From Cohnella sp. AR92 (lineage in GTDB: Bacteria > Bacillota > Bacilli > Paenibacillales > Paenibacillaceae): a DNA stretch of 64,000 bases. Of this stretch, positions 1 through 8,285 are shown one piece after another. Both the position numbers and the translations under genes were made by a program. Location of the stretch: the NCBI RefSeq assembly GCF_003990975.1, contig NZ_RZJR01000014.1:62001-126000 (forward strand). The letters are read 5' to 3'. Under the pieces are notes generated by a model that was not told where the DNA came from, made no database searches, and worked only from the letters and a program-made list of their open reading frames with translations. The first letter of the stretch is position 1, and every line of letters begins with the position of its first letter.

Positions 1-831
1 ATGAAACATATCATCTGGCAAATAGTTGAGCGAGCCTACCAGCTCAATAACGGCTTGTTCCGTACCGCAGCTCCATAGCATGATCGGCTGGTTATCCGAT
101 GGGAACGGGCTCGGGAGTGTGCCTTCCCGAGCGATCCAATCCCCATAGCGCTTCATCTTGTACTTCATGAACCGCAGAGGCTTCTTCGTTTGCTGTAGCC
201 GTTCGACATACATCACGATCGCTCCAGCTGGCGTGTTCATCTTGACCAGCGCGAGTGGGTTTTCTTCGTTCGGCGCCAAATGCGGATACAAAACGAAGTC
301 CGACTCATGGATGATCCCTTTGAGCAGCAGTTGAACCCGCAGCTCATTGACAGCACAAACGGCAAGGTTGTGGGTTATGTTCTGCGCCAAGGCAATGGGG
401 TTGGGGAGGTCGTGCATGCCCATGACAAACCCCAAGTAATTTCGAGCCGCAACCCCAATGCTCCATACGTATTCCCTGGCGTTATACTCACTTTCCATGT
501 GCCAACCGTCGAACCAGCCAATCTGTTGCAAGAAACGAAGGCGCGATCCAAGCTTATGTGCCTTCGGGAATTGATGCTGATAGAGCCGGCGAAGTTGGTT
601 TTCCGTTAGAACTCTCATTTTGGCAAGGGTAATTGCCACTTCAACATCGCTTTCCGTGATTTGTCCGGTTTCGACGCGGAAAACCGTCAACTCCAAATTC
701 GTATCCGGCCGGCTTTGCCACGGCAACATCTTGATCTGCAAAGCCGGATCATCGAATATCGGAACGCCGCCATCAAGCGACTTCCAAATACGAACCGGGT
801 CTATCTCAGGTGGAGTGGGAGTTGAACGCAT
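1..831 (-). CDS. Replication-relaxation-like winged-helix protein (3' end cut by window edge)
   Basis: This open frame runs from an ATG at 831 to the left edge with no stop, so only the first 277 codons are visible. Residues about 65-105 (VLTENQLRRLYQ...LRFLQQIGWF) read as a winged helix-turn-helix of the sort found in 'replication-relaxation' proteins, and the layout resembles the larger gene at 4850-6529. No catalytic motif is visible. The start overlaps the end of the S1-domain gene by 26 bases, which suggests translational coupling, and no strong Shine-Dalgarno site precedes it. A plasmid mobilisation or replication role is inferred from the coupling-protein neighbourhood only. Confidence 0.6.
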   Translation of the reverse strand, partial: MRSTPTPPEIDPVRIWKSLDGGVPIFDDPALQIKMLPWQSRPDTNLELTVFRVETGQITESDVEVAITLAKMRVLTENQLRRLYQHQFPKAHKLGSRLRFLQQIGWFDGWHMESEYNAREYVWSIGVAARNYLGFVMGMHDLPNPIALAQNITHNLAVCAVNELRVQLLLKGIIHESDFVLYPHLAPNEENPLALVKMNTPAGAIVMYVERLQQTKKPLRFMKYKMKRYGDWIAREGTLPSPFPSDNQPIMLWSCGTEQAVIELVGSLNYLPDDMFH

Positions 832-1741
832 ATGGTCTACGAAGAGACGATTGCAGCGTCGGATCAAGTTTAAAGATACGTGCTCTTCCGCGTCGGTTTT
901 GCTTATCCATCGATACGATTTCAACGTGGACCTTTAATCCTTGCGGCAGGCTGCCGCCGTACTGGCGCCGTAAATTGGACTGGAGATTACCCAGAATGAC
1001 GATTCCCTTCGGCAGCTCCAGGAAGTAGCTGTTCTGGCCGGACCCGAAGCCGGTGATTTTCGCGACTGTGGTATCGCCGCGTGTGTAGTGATCCTCGATA
1101 TTCTCCCAAAGCTTCGCCTTCTCCTCGTCTAGCACTGCCTTACGAGAGAGGCGGACCCGATAGCCGAACTCGGCTGCCGTCGTGCTGGCGCCTGTTGTGG
1201 CCTCTTCTCCCGCTTCCGCTTCTTCCTCCCGCTTCGGAAGCTCGTCGATCGTCAGGATCTTCAGATCGAGCTCGGTTCCGATCTTCAGAAACTCCCGGAG
1301 GTTCGTCGTACGGACATGATCCCACTCTTGCGGCGGAATGAGGCAGGGAACACCCTCCACATCGACAAACACGAGGTTGTTTGCCGTAACGCCGGTTACA
1401 TAGCCGGTTACCATGTCGCCTTCGCTATGATTCCGGATAAAGGTTTTCGCCACTCGCGGAATCGCTTCAAGCCTGCTCACGATAACATGGCCGTCCGGTG
1501 TAACCTGCTTCACGATAAACGGCACTTCGGTTTGCAGGAAGCCGCTGTAGGAGGACAAATTGCGCTTAACGAATTCATCTTTCCGGCAGTACACGATAAC
1601 GCCGTTGAAGTTGATCAGAATCAGTTCTTCTGTGCTGTCTTTCGACAAGCGCACCTGGCTGATTTTCTCTACCACGCCGGTTTGAACATAGTTTTTCCGC
1701 ATCGATTCCTGTAACAGTTCCAGTACCGCTGCATTATTCAT
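806..1741 (-). CDS. S1-domain RNA-binding protein
   Basis: A 311-residue soluble protein. Residues about 105-170 (EGDMVTGYVTGVTANNLVFV through LKIGTELDLKILTID) have the spacing of an S1 OB-fold RNA-binding domain, preceded by a second beta-rich stretch. A C-terminal region of about 100 residues (RVRLSRKAVLDEEKAKLW...) may be a further S1-like repeat. I place the start at the ATG at 1741 because AGGAGG sits just upstream. An upstream in-frame ATG would put a terminator hairpin inside the coding sequence. The gene opens an operon with the partial gene at 1-831. Its own leader carries the plasmid-wide hairpin described at 1771-1832, so autoregulation is conceivable but unproven. Confidence 0.7.
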   Translation of the reverse strand: MNNAAVLELLQESMRKNYVQTGVVEKISQVRLSKDSTEELILINFNGVIVYCRKDEFVKRNLSSYSGFLQTEVPFIVKQVTPDGHVIVSRLEAIPRVAKTFIRNHSEGDMVTGYVTGVTANNLVFVDVEGVPCLIPPQEWDHVRTTNLREFLKIGTELDLKILTIDELPKREEEAEAGEEATTGASTTAAEFGYRVRLSRKAVLDEEKAKLWENIEDHYTRGDTTVAKITGFGSGQNSYFLELPKGIVILGNLQSNLRRQYGGSLPQGLKVHVEIVSMDKQNRRGRARIFKLDPTLQSSLRRPYAFNSHST

Positions 1742-1770
1742 GGATAGCCTCCTAATGGGTAATTTGAGCA

Positions 1771-1832
1771 AAAAAACAAAAAAAGAAGACGCACGTAACC
1801 AATAGGTCGCGTGCGTCTTCCGCTTTTCGCTC
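1771..1832 (-). promoter_or_regulatory. Leader terminator, copy E1 of the conserved hairpin family
   Basis: Read on the minus strand, GAAGACGCACG (1820-1810) pairs perfectly with CGTGCGTCTTC (1795-1785), enclosing an inner GACC/GGTT stem. A T-rich run follows, then AGGAGG and the S1-gene start. It lies after the end of the coupling-protein gene, so it could end that transcript. A promoter just upstream makes it also part of the S1-gene leader. Homologous copies occur at 6551-6600, 47296-47353 and 57141-57194. Confidence 0.7.
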
Positions 1833-1857
1833 ATTTCAATATTTTTCAATTAAGTTC

Positions 1858-1886
1858 ACTATAATCAAATCCCGTTCAACTGACAA
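1858..1886 (-). promoter_or_regulatory. Sigma-A-type promoter for the S1 gene
   Basis: On the minus strand TTGTCA and TATAGT are separated by exactly 17 bases. Transcription would begin about 28 bases before the conserved GAGCG of leader hairpin E1. The promoter lies between the coupling-protein stop and that hairpin. Confidence 0.6.
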
Positions 1887-1907
1887 GTCCTAATGTGCCG
1901 TGTCAAA

Positions 1908-4853
1908 TTACTTATCCTTCGTCACTTCGAATATCTTCTTCAAGAATGGATTGCTGTTCACATCGATCCCTGAATCCTGCAGATGATCCAGCCGCCGTTT
2001 CTTCTCCGGCTTCTTATCGGCAATCGGCTCAGTTTCAGGTGCTTCCTCTGCCTTCGGCGCTGGAGCGGGTTCTTTGGTATCCTCCACTTCAGTAGGAACC
2101 AATCCCGCTTCCACGGCTGTTGAAGCCTTCGGTTCAATGGCTGGAGCTTCTGCAGCTGCTGGAGTAGCCGGCTTTGGTTTGTTCCCGAACATGCTTGAGA
2201 AGCTCACCACTTCCGATTCCTTCTTCTCCGGCTTCTCCGTCTTAGGGTTAGGCTCAGATGCACGCGGAAGCGGGATCTCCTGCTTCGTCTCCGCCTTAGA
2301 TGTCTCCCGTTCCTGCGGACCAGTTGATTTCACGGCAGCCGGCTTAGAGCTATTCTTTCCGTATACGAATTGGGACGCTCGCGGAACAGGAGTATTCTCC
2401 GCAGGTGCTTCCTCCGGTCCCGTCTCCTCATTTCCGCCCGCTTCCGTATCTTCATTCCTTGGGGAAAGGGCTTGGAAGCGGCGAACGCTGCTGTCCGTTT
2501 TGGCAATCTCCTCGAAGACAGGAGCTGTTTGCTTGATTTGGATTTGTTGTTCGAGATCGGCCGTATCGTCGTTTTGATCCGATCCAACCGCTTCTCCCCA
2601 TGTATCAATCCAATTCATATCAAACGCGTCTTCCTTCTCCGAATCGTTCTGCCAATACTGCATGAACGCCTTAACCGCGTCCTCATTGAGCGCCTTTTTC
2701 CACTTGTTTGCATCACCCATGTCCACGAAGTCGCCTTCAGCCTTAATGGCTTTTGTCGTGCTGCCTTCTACCACAAGCCGTATATAGCTGAATTTGAACT
2801 TATTGAACATGATCTCGTCTTCGCTGACCAGTTCCTTTTCCTCTCGCGTAACGGTCTGGGCATAACTGACATTCGGGCTTTTGGTATTCTCTGGCGACAC
2901 CGATTCTCTCGTCGAAACGACCTCTTCGACCTGGGTACCGAAGATCGGCATTAGCTTCTTGGCGTCATATTGGCCGACACCTCCATAGACGATAAAGTTC
3001 CGGATCGTGCCAACCATCGCATCGACAAACGACTCATCGAACTTGAACTTGAATTGGGAAAGAGACTGGCAGGCGACCAAGAAGGCAACCTTATATTTCC
3101 GTCCCTGTCCGGCCAGCTTCAGGAATGGGCTATTCATGTAGTCATAGAACTCATCGACATAGACGGATACGAGCGGCCGGGTGTCCTCGTCTCCCTTACG
3201 TCTGAATACGGCATTCTGGGTACTCATGAGGACGAGCTTACCAAAGGCGTCGGAGACATTTCCGAGGAGACCATTATCCGTATTACAGAGCAAGATGCCT
3301 CCTTTCCCCATCAGCTTGTCCAAGTCTACTGCGTTGCTGCCGACAAGAATGCGCGCCAGATAAGGGTTTTGAATCAAGTCGGCAAGTAGGTTACGGGTTT
3401 GCCGCGTGAATTCAGTCTGCTTGTCCTTGATTTTAACTTGTCCTCTATACGGACCAGACTCATATCGGAGCACCATACCTGTCTGGCGGTCCCGCTCCTC
3501 CTCGAGTCCATCGTTATCGAACCAGCGTAGCGTCCGAGTGACGAGCATCCAGTAGATCTGCATATCGTTCGGCATGCGGTTGATATCTGTCTGACTAGGT
3601 AGCTTCTTGCGAACCTCTTCCACCATGTCTTTTGTGAACCTCGGATCCTGATACATCTGATCCAAGTCCAAAAGTGAACAGGTGTTCTTCATGTGGAATT
3701 TGAGCAAGTAGATATACTGCTTAAGTACGGTCCGGCATGCCTGGCGGAAGAATTCATTGCTTACTTCGCTCATACCGTCCAATACCGCTGTTATTGTTTC
3801 GGCTACTTGCTCGATCGGTCCGATCATGCAGTTAAAGCCGGGCGTCCGCGGATTCGATGGATCCAGATAAACGATGAGACGATCCGGAATCCCATGCTCT
3901 TTTGCAAGGTGAAAACTTTTATCGCATAAATCTTTAGCCGGCTCAATGACCACGGTACCGATCAGATGCTTACCCATCTTCTTCTTGAACTCCGGGCTGT
4001 CGGTCCCATACTTTTGTGCCAATACAGGAAACGCATTGATCATCTTCTGCATGTGCGCAAGGTCCTGGCGAACACCTTTAATGATCTTAAGTGATGTCTT
4101 ACCGCTACCGGGGGGACCGATAAGCAAGGTTCCAAGCTGCCGAGATGCCCCCATTAAGACAACCGGAACCCGCAGGACAGCATCTATCGCCAGTGTGATA
4201 TCCGGGAAGACGTTAGCCATTTCATCACCGAAGCGGGATAAGTACTTCCACTGGAACTTGTAATCCGCAAACCAGTCCTGAACGACTTTATCCTCGCGGT
4301 AGACGCCTATCAGCCAGCTGAGGAAGAAGAACGAGACGATCTCAGGGATCATCATTACCGCAATGCCAAGAAACCGGAGAGCGCCAGGATTTACATACTG
4401 ACGATCCTCGCCCTTCACAAACGTATCGATCGTCATGATCTTGTCATAGGTGATCGGTCTCAGATAGTTTGAAGCAAATACGTTAAAGACTACGGTAAAT
4501 GTGATCACCACAAAGGCAAAGAAGAACATTCTTCGTCTTACGCTGGCGGTGCTTACTTTTACCCTGGTGCTGAATAGCCAACCGCATACGGCTAATACGG
4601 CCGTAATGAGCAGCAAGGAAAAATGAGAGGAAGCGGGAGGCGAATAGAAGACTAATAATCGTCCCAGTTCTGGAATTGCCTTGGTAAGCTGATCCTTGCC
4701 CATTTCAAAGTTCCCTGTGACGGTCGCCAAGAACATTCCTATGCTCGACAGCAGAATCAAAAATAAGGTGCCGTATATGAGCCATAAGACAATGAGCGGG
4801 GACGTTTTGCGCCAGTTGATGCTTCCGACCCGCTTCAGCAGGAAGCGTTTCAT
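1908..4853 (-). CDS. VirD4/TraG-type conjugation coupling ATPase
   Basis: A 981-residue coupling protein that would bring the DNA-relaxase complex to the secretion channel at the inner face of the membrane. Four hydrophobic segments lie in residues 18-180. A Walker A motif, GPPGSGKT, is at about 246-253. A Walker B motif, VYVDEFYDY, is at about 564-572, followed by the conserved glutamine-serine of the TraM-recognition region. Residues after about 750 form a Pro/Glu/Ala/Lys-rich, probably disordered tail, which is longer than usual for the family. The start at 4853 has GGGAGGAGG at good spacing, and its ATGA overlaps the upstream gene's stop by four bases. The rest of the secretion machinery is 35 kb away on the same strand. 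Confidence 0.9.
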   Translation of the reverse strand: MKRFLLKRVGSINWRKTSPLIVLWLIYGTLFLILLSSIGMFLATVTGNFEMGKDQLTKAIPELGRLLVFYSPPASSHFSLLLITAVLAVCGWLFSTRVKVSTASVRRRMFFFAFVVITFTVVFNVFASNYLRPITYDKIMTIDTFVKGEDRQYVNPGALRFLGIAVMMIPEIVSFFFLSWLIGVYREDKVVQDWFADYKFQWKYLSRFGDEMANVFPDITLAIDAVLRVPVVLMGASRQLGTLLIGPPGSGKTSLKIIKGVRQDLAHMQKMINAFPVLAQKYGTDSPEFKKKMGKHLIGTVVIEPAKDLCDKSFHLAKEHGIPDRLIVYLDPSNPRTPGFNCMIGPIEQVAETITAVLDGMSEVSNEFFRQACRTVLKQYIYLLKFHMKNTCSLLDLDQMYQDPRFTKDMVEEVRKKLPSQTDINRMPNDMQIYWMLVTRTLRWFDNDGLEEERDRQTGMVLRYESGPYRGQVKIKDKQTEFTRQTRNLLADLIQNPYLARILVGSNAVDLDKLMGKGGILLCNTDNGLLGNVSDAFGKLVLMSTQNAVFRRKGDEDTRPLVSVYVDEFYDYMNSPFLKLAGQGRKYKVAFLVACQSLSQFKFKFDESFVDAMVGTIRNFIVYGGVGQYDAKKLMPIFGTQVEEVVSTRESVSPENTKSPNVSYAQTVTREEKELVSEDEIMFNKFKFSYIRLVVEGSTTKAIKAEGDFVDMGDANKWKKALNEDAVKAFMQYWQNDSEKEDAFDMNWIDTWGEAVGSDQNDDTADLEQQIQIKQTAPVFEEIAKTDSSVRRFQALSPRNEDTEAGGNEETGPEEAPAENTPVPRASQFVYGKNSSKPAAVKSTGPQERETSKAETKQEIPLPRASEPNPKTEKPEKKESEVVSFSSMFGNKPKPATPAAAEAPAIEPKASTAVEAGLVPTEVEDTKEPAPAPKAEEAPETEPIADKKPEKKRRLDHLQDSGIDVNSNPFLKKIFEVTKDK

Positions 4854-6529
4854 CGATCGGCCTCCTCCCATACCAACGTCAGTTGGCCACGGACTTTACG
4901 ATAAGTTGGTTTTTTGTAATGCCCCCACGCACCTGTCCGCAGAACATCTTGCCAGTTCATGTAATGAAGCTGCGCCTGGGTTTCCAGCAGATGAACGTCA
5001 TTGCTCATTTCCTCATCGTTCGGATAGACGATGACAACCTTTGCCTTCTGATTGCCCTCATCGATCCATCTCTGCATGGCAAGCGCTTTGGCGACTTGGT
5101 TTACCCAACCGATTCGAGCAAAAAAGATCATGTGTGTCTCAGCCTCACCGAATCGCCTTACACGTACAACCTCATCGGGGAATACAGGCATAGGCGGGGT
5201 GACGGACACGTTCTTTAATTCTTCGGTGAAGGGAATGAGCTCGTAATCCAGAACACTTGGGGCAGCATTCACATAAGCGGCGAAGGCCTCCCCTCTCGTA
5301 AAGCCGGCAAGCATATTCCCTTCCTGCTCGATAAAAATCTCACAAGATTGCCGGCACGTTAATTCGTCGCCATGGAGAACGTTCGTCCTGTCATGGATAA
5401 GAGCATCCTCCAGCTGCCGAATGATTACCTTCTTCGTGTTGCGGCCCCGCTTCTGATTGTGAATCTTGGAGGACGGAAGCAAGGTGTCGTTCTCATACCA
5501 TTCGTTAATGCTAAAAAACGCCATGCTGTTACTCGGGTAGTAGTCGAGTGAGTATAAGAACTTCTTGCACTTGTCTTCAATCTCTTTCAAGTCTTCTGTC
5601 TTCAGGTCGCATTCCACAGAGAGCAGTCCCTTGAAGTGCTGCTTCAGTAGATCGAGCTCTTTCGATGACCTCGATTCAACCGGAGTATGGAGCGGGCATT
5701 CCGAGGTTCGTTTCTCTTCTACGAGAGAAGTGTAGTACGCATTCGGTTTAAAGATGAACCAGTCCGGACGGTAATAAGCACTCTTCCCCGCAACGCTCGG
5801 ATCCTCAATCGGATATCGCCGCCACTCAGTGCTCGGCGGGTGGATGCCCCGATCCGCCAAATTACGAAGAAGACGACTTACAAAGTCCTGTGTTTCAAAG
5901 TGGTGGCGTTCTTGGCTTCCGATCGCCAGGTTCTTCAGCATGTAGTGCTGCTTCGGTTCATTCAGATGGTCATAAACCCAAAGCGCCTGCATATCGAAGA
6001 CCGCGATGATGTAAAGGCCAAGGCGAGCCAGCCGATAATGGTATTTCTTTTCATCCCCCTTCGTCCTCCACGTCTTAAACGAAAGGTCCCGGCTGAGCAG
6101 GTTCTGCCCATACATCTCGGCAAGCAGATTGCCGACGGACTTTTTGTGCATATGCGGCACAGCTAACCGGGAGATCTGAAACATGTCGAGTTGACGGTGG
6201 ACATATAAGCAGCGAAGGATAGACATTTTATTCTCGTTCTTCAAACAGAGCTTAATGACCTTATCTTCGTCGTGCCCCGATTTTAACCGGCTACTCTTCC
6301 CGCTTACCCATCGCTTTCGTCGGCCGCTCTTTTCACGGAGCTCCGGAGTAGAAACCGAGGCATTCTCGTCCTCAAGTTCCTCATCTAGCAAATCGTCATC
6401 GGATTCCTCGTCTTCTAGGATGTCAGTAACGCCATTCACTCGCATACCATCAGTCGGAGAAAACGACTCGGTCGGATCATAATCCCCCAGGTCAAATTCG
6501 TCGCCGACGAAGTGCCTTACTTCCGTCAT
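4850..6529 (-). CDS. Replication-relaxation family protein, first gene of the coupling-protein operon
   Basis: A 559-residue protein. Residues 1-90 are acidic and low in complexity (runs of D, E and S), then basic. Residues about 100-170 form a winged helix (SILRCLYVHRQLDMFQISRL...NLLAEMYGQNLLSRDL), followed by a domain containing YYRPDWFIF, which is reminiscent of nuclease-like folds in replication-relaxation proteins. Such proteins commonly accompany conjugation modules and may help process or recognise the origin. No relaxase tyrosine/HUH motif could be picked out. AGGAGG lies 12 bases before the ATG at 6529, and the leader contains conserved hairpin E2. The gene is translationally coupled to the coupling protein. 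Confidence 0.65.
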   Translation of the reverse strand: MTEVRHFVGDEFDLGDYDPTESFSPTDGMRVNGVTDILEDEESDDDLLDEELEDENASVSTPELREKSGRRKRWVSGKSSRLKSGHDEDKVIKLCLKNENKMSILRCLYVHRQLDMFQISRLAVPHMHKKSVGNLLAEMYGQNLLSRDLSFKTWRTKGDEKKYHYRLARLGLYIIAVFDMQALWVYDHLNEPKQHYMLKNLAIGSQERHHFETQDFVSRLLRNLADRGIHPPSTEWRRYPIEDPSVAGKSAYYRPDWFIFKPNAYYTSLVEEKRTSECPLHTPVESRSSKELDLLKQHFKGLLSVECDLKTEDLKEIEDKCKKFLYSLDYYPSNSMAFFSINEWYENDTLLPSSKIHNQKRGRNTKKVIIRQLEDALIHDRTNVLHGDELTCRQSCEIFIEQEGNMLAGFTRGEAFAAYVNAAPSVLDYELIPFTEELKNVSVTPPMPVFPDEVVRVRRFGEAETHMIFFARIGWVNQVAKALAMQRWIDEGNQKAKVVIVYPNDEEMSNDVHLLETQAQLHYMNWQDVLRTGAWGHYKKPTYRKVRGQLTLVWEEADR

Positions 6530-6550
6530 TAGATCTTATCGCCTCCTAAA

Positions 6551-6600
6551 ACGCAAAAAGACGCGACGTAGCCATAAGGCATACATCGCGTCTTCCGCTC
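6551..6600 (-). promoter_or_regulatory. Leader terminator, copy E2 of the conserved hairpin family
   Basis: On the minus strand GAGCGGAAGACGCGA leads into a stem whose other arm is TCGCGTCTTTTT, with an inner TGTA/TACG and GCC/GGC continuation and a TTAT loop. AGGAGG of the next gene begins about 12 bases after the T-run. No confident minus-strand gene lies upstream, so this is a terminator inside a leader rather than the end of another operon. A TATAAT-type -10 (6619-6624) sits upstream with a poor -35. Confidence 0.7.
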
Positions 6601-7440
6601 ACAGTATGATTATCACGAATTATACATCACGGACACGGAGAATTGGAACGGATTGTGGCAAGAAATATATGGAAGATGTTCCAAGGGTGGAATTGATGGT
6701 ACAGCCCTCGTTTTGGGGGAATGGGATAGGGGATGGTAATCGGGTCAGTCGATATACTTACTCTCGGTTCCGGAACACGCCCCTAAGCGAAAAATCTTAG
6801 CCCCGGGAAATCGAGAATGTAAAGAACGGAATAATCACTTGGAGTCCCTTGTTTGATCACGATTCACTGTCGTCCAAATTTATGCCTATAAACAACGGAT
6901 TCAAACGGTAAATGGCAACGGGTTCTAATGGTGCATATAGACCGTTGCCATAAGTAACCTCGCTCGATATTGATACCCACTTCCCTCTTGAGGGTGAATA
7001 ATTGGCAATAATCTGGCTATATTTGAGAGCCTTTTGGTCCCTTTTAAGAACCTCACTCAACAGGAATACCATGATTTGATGTGATAGGTTATCGCATATC
7101 ATAAGGTCAATGCCGGCGATTCAGCTCCTTCCAAACATGCATTACAAGCTAGGAGCAGCTGCTGCTTCTGATAAGTGGAATACCCCTCCCACCTCCTCCT
7201 ACTCGTTTATCATCATTCGGCCTACATTATCCTCTAGGGTCATTCTTCCACGTTTCCATGATTCCACTTGAAGGAATCCCATGCTCGAGTGCTTCAGCAG
7301 CTTGGTGCCAGACCTTAAAACTCTGTATCGACTTAAGTTTGAGTTCTATGCCTTCGATTCAACTAGAATGGGCATTGAATGAACGAACGTGATGATCCAA
7401 TTAACGTCATGATGGCCACCAACCAGAGTTCTTCTTACAC
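6601..7440. other. Gene-poor spacer
   Basis: About 840 bases without a convincing gene. The longest frame (minus strand, 6857-7102, 81 codons) has no recognisable ribosome site and no known domain. The only structure noticed is a 33-base motif around 7233-7268 that recurs near 58405-58450. Confidence 0.5.
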
Positions 7441-7480
7441 CGTCAAAATCAATTAAAAATCATTGAGATAAAGGCGATAA

Positions 7481-7820
7481 ATAGATTCTATTATAGTTTC
7501 TTTTATAGTTTCTATTGATTTAAAATTCTTTATAATCCCTTTATTATCAATACACCATATATAGTTACTACATATTATTTCGATTCAGATAATTGATCAT
7601 AAATTGATCAACTTCAATTCAGATTTGCCATTTTATTCCCATTTCAATACGAAATTCTGCGAATTCCCGTTCTTTAAAGTGCAATAATCGCTCATTGTAA
7701 CTATTTTAGTTTCTATTATAGTTACTATCTGTAAAGCCTTTAATATCAAGGATTTTATTGTCGTGTTGAAATATGAATCAGTCTGATATACAATGTCTAT
7801 AGAATCTATATTAGTAACTA
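7481..7820. repeat. tubC-like centromere: repeated TAGTWWCTA motif
   Basis: At least seven copies of a 9-base motif, TAGTTTCTA, TAGTTACTA, TAGTAACTA or close variants, occur at about 7482, 7494, 7506, 7562, 7707, 7719, 7800 and 7812, in AT-rich DNA immediately before tubR. TAGTTACTA is nearly self-complementary to TAGTAACTA, so sites exist in both orientations. Type III partition systems bind TubR to iterons upstream of tubRZ, and this array is in the right place. The last two copies sit on the predicted transcription start, which would also give autorepression. Confidence 0.7.
7766..7794 (+). promoter_or_regulatory. tubRZ promoter
   Basis: TTGAAA and TACAAT are separated by 17 bases. The predicted start near 7801 falls inside the TAGAATCTA/TAGTAACTA repeats, consistent with repression by TubR. 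Confidence 0.65.
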
Positions 7821-7864
7821 TTACCACCGTATTGAGGGGGTGTTTTCGATTCGTGGAGATCCAA

Positions 7865-8281
7865 ATGCATCAACGCTACATAGACGTGGAGTTCACAAAA
7901 GAGCAAGTAGCCATGTTCACCGACATTGTTGAATCGGATCTGCCGATGAGACGGATTCTGCTAGCTATAGGGCAGCATGCTGATACGCACAAAGATGATG
8001 AGCTGAGCTCGGGAATATCAATCAAGCAATTATCCGAGAAGGTTATCATTAACCGAAAAGTGCAGGATCGCAAAAACAAGAAGAAATTTAGCCTCCAAGA
8101 TACATACATCGAGCGGAAACATGCTGAACGAGTAGTTGAAACGCTTCTGAAGATGTCCCTCTGCTACTACAAGTCATTTCATCCAACGAAGCTGATCTTC
8201 CTCTCCCCTCGCGGCCGTATGGTTGCAGGCGAGATCGTACGGCGTCACAAGGATAGTATAAAAACCACGACTAGGAGTTGA
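7865..8281 (+). CDS. tubR: TubR-like winged-helix centromere-binding protein
   Basis: A 138-residue basic protein immediately before tubZ, with the size and position of TubR, the DNA-binding adaptor of tubulin-type plasmid partition. Central residues (IKQLSEKVIINRK, then ERKHAERVVETLLKMSLCYY) fit a winged helix-turn-helix that reads the centromere iterons upstream. I chose the ATG at 7865, which has GTGGAG about seven bases ahead; a GTG four codons earlier is possible. The stop is four bases before the tubZ start, so the two are surely co-translated. Identification rests largely on context, because TubR sequences diverge strongly. Confidence 0.7.
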   Translation: MHQRYIDVEFTKEQVAMFTDIVESDLPMRRILLAIGQHADTHKDDELSSGISIKQLSEKVIINRKVQDRKNKKKFSLQDTYIERKHAERVVETLLKMSLCYYKSFHPTKLIFLSPRGRMVAGEIVRRHKDSIKTTTRS

Positions 8282-8285
8282 TTGA

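Noticed and set aside
6857-7102. Minus-strand 81-codon frame before tubR
   Set aside because: No ribosome site or recognisable domain, and it lies in repeat-bearing non-coding DNA.
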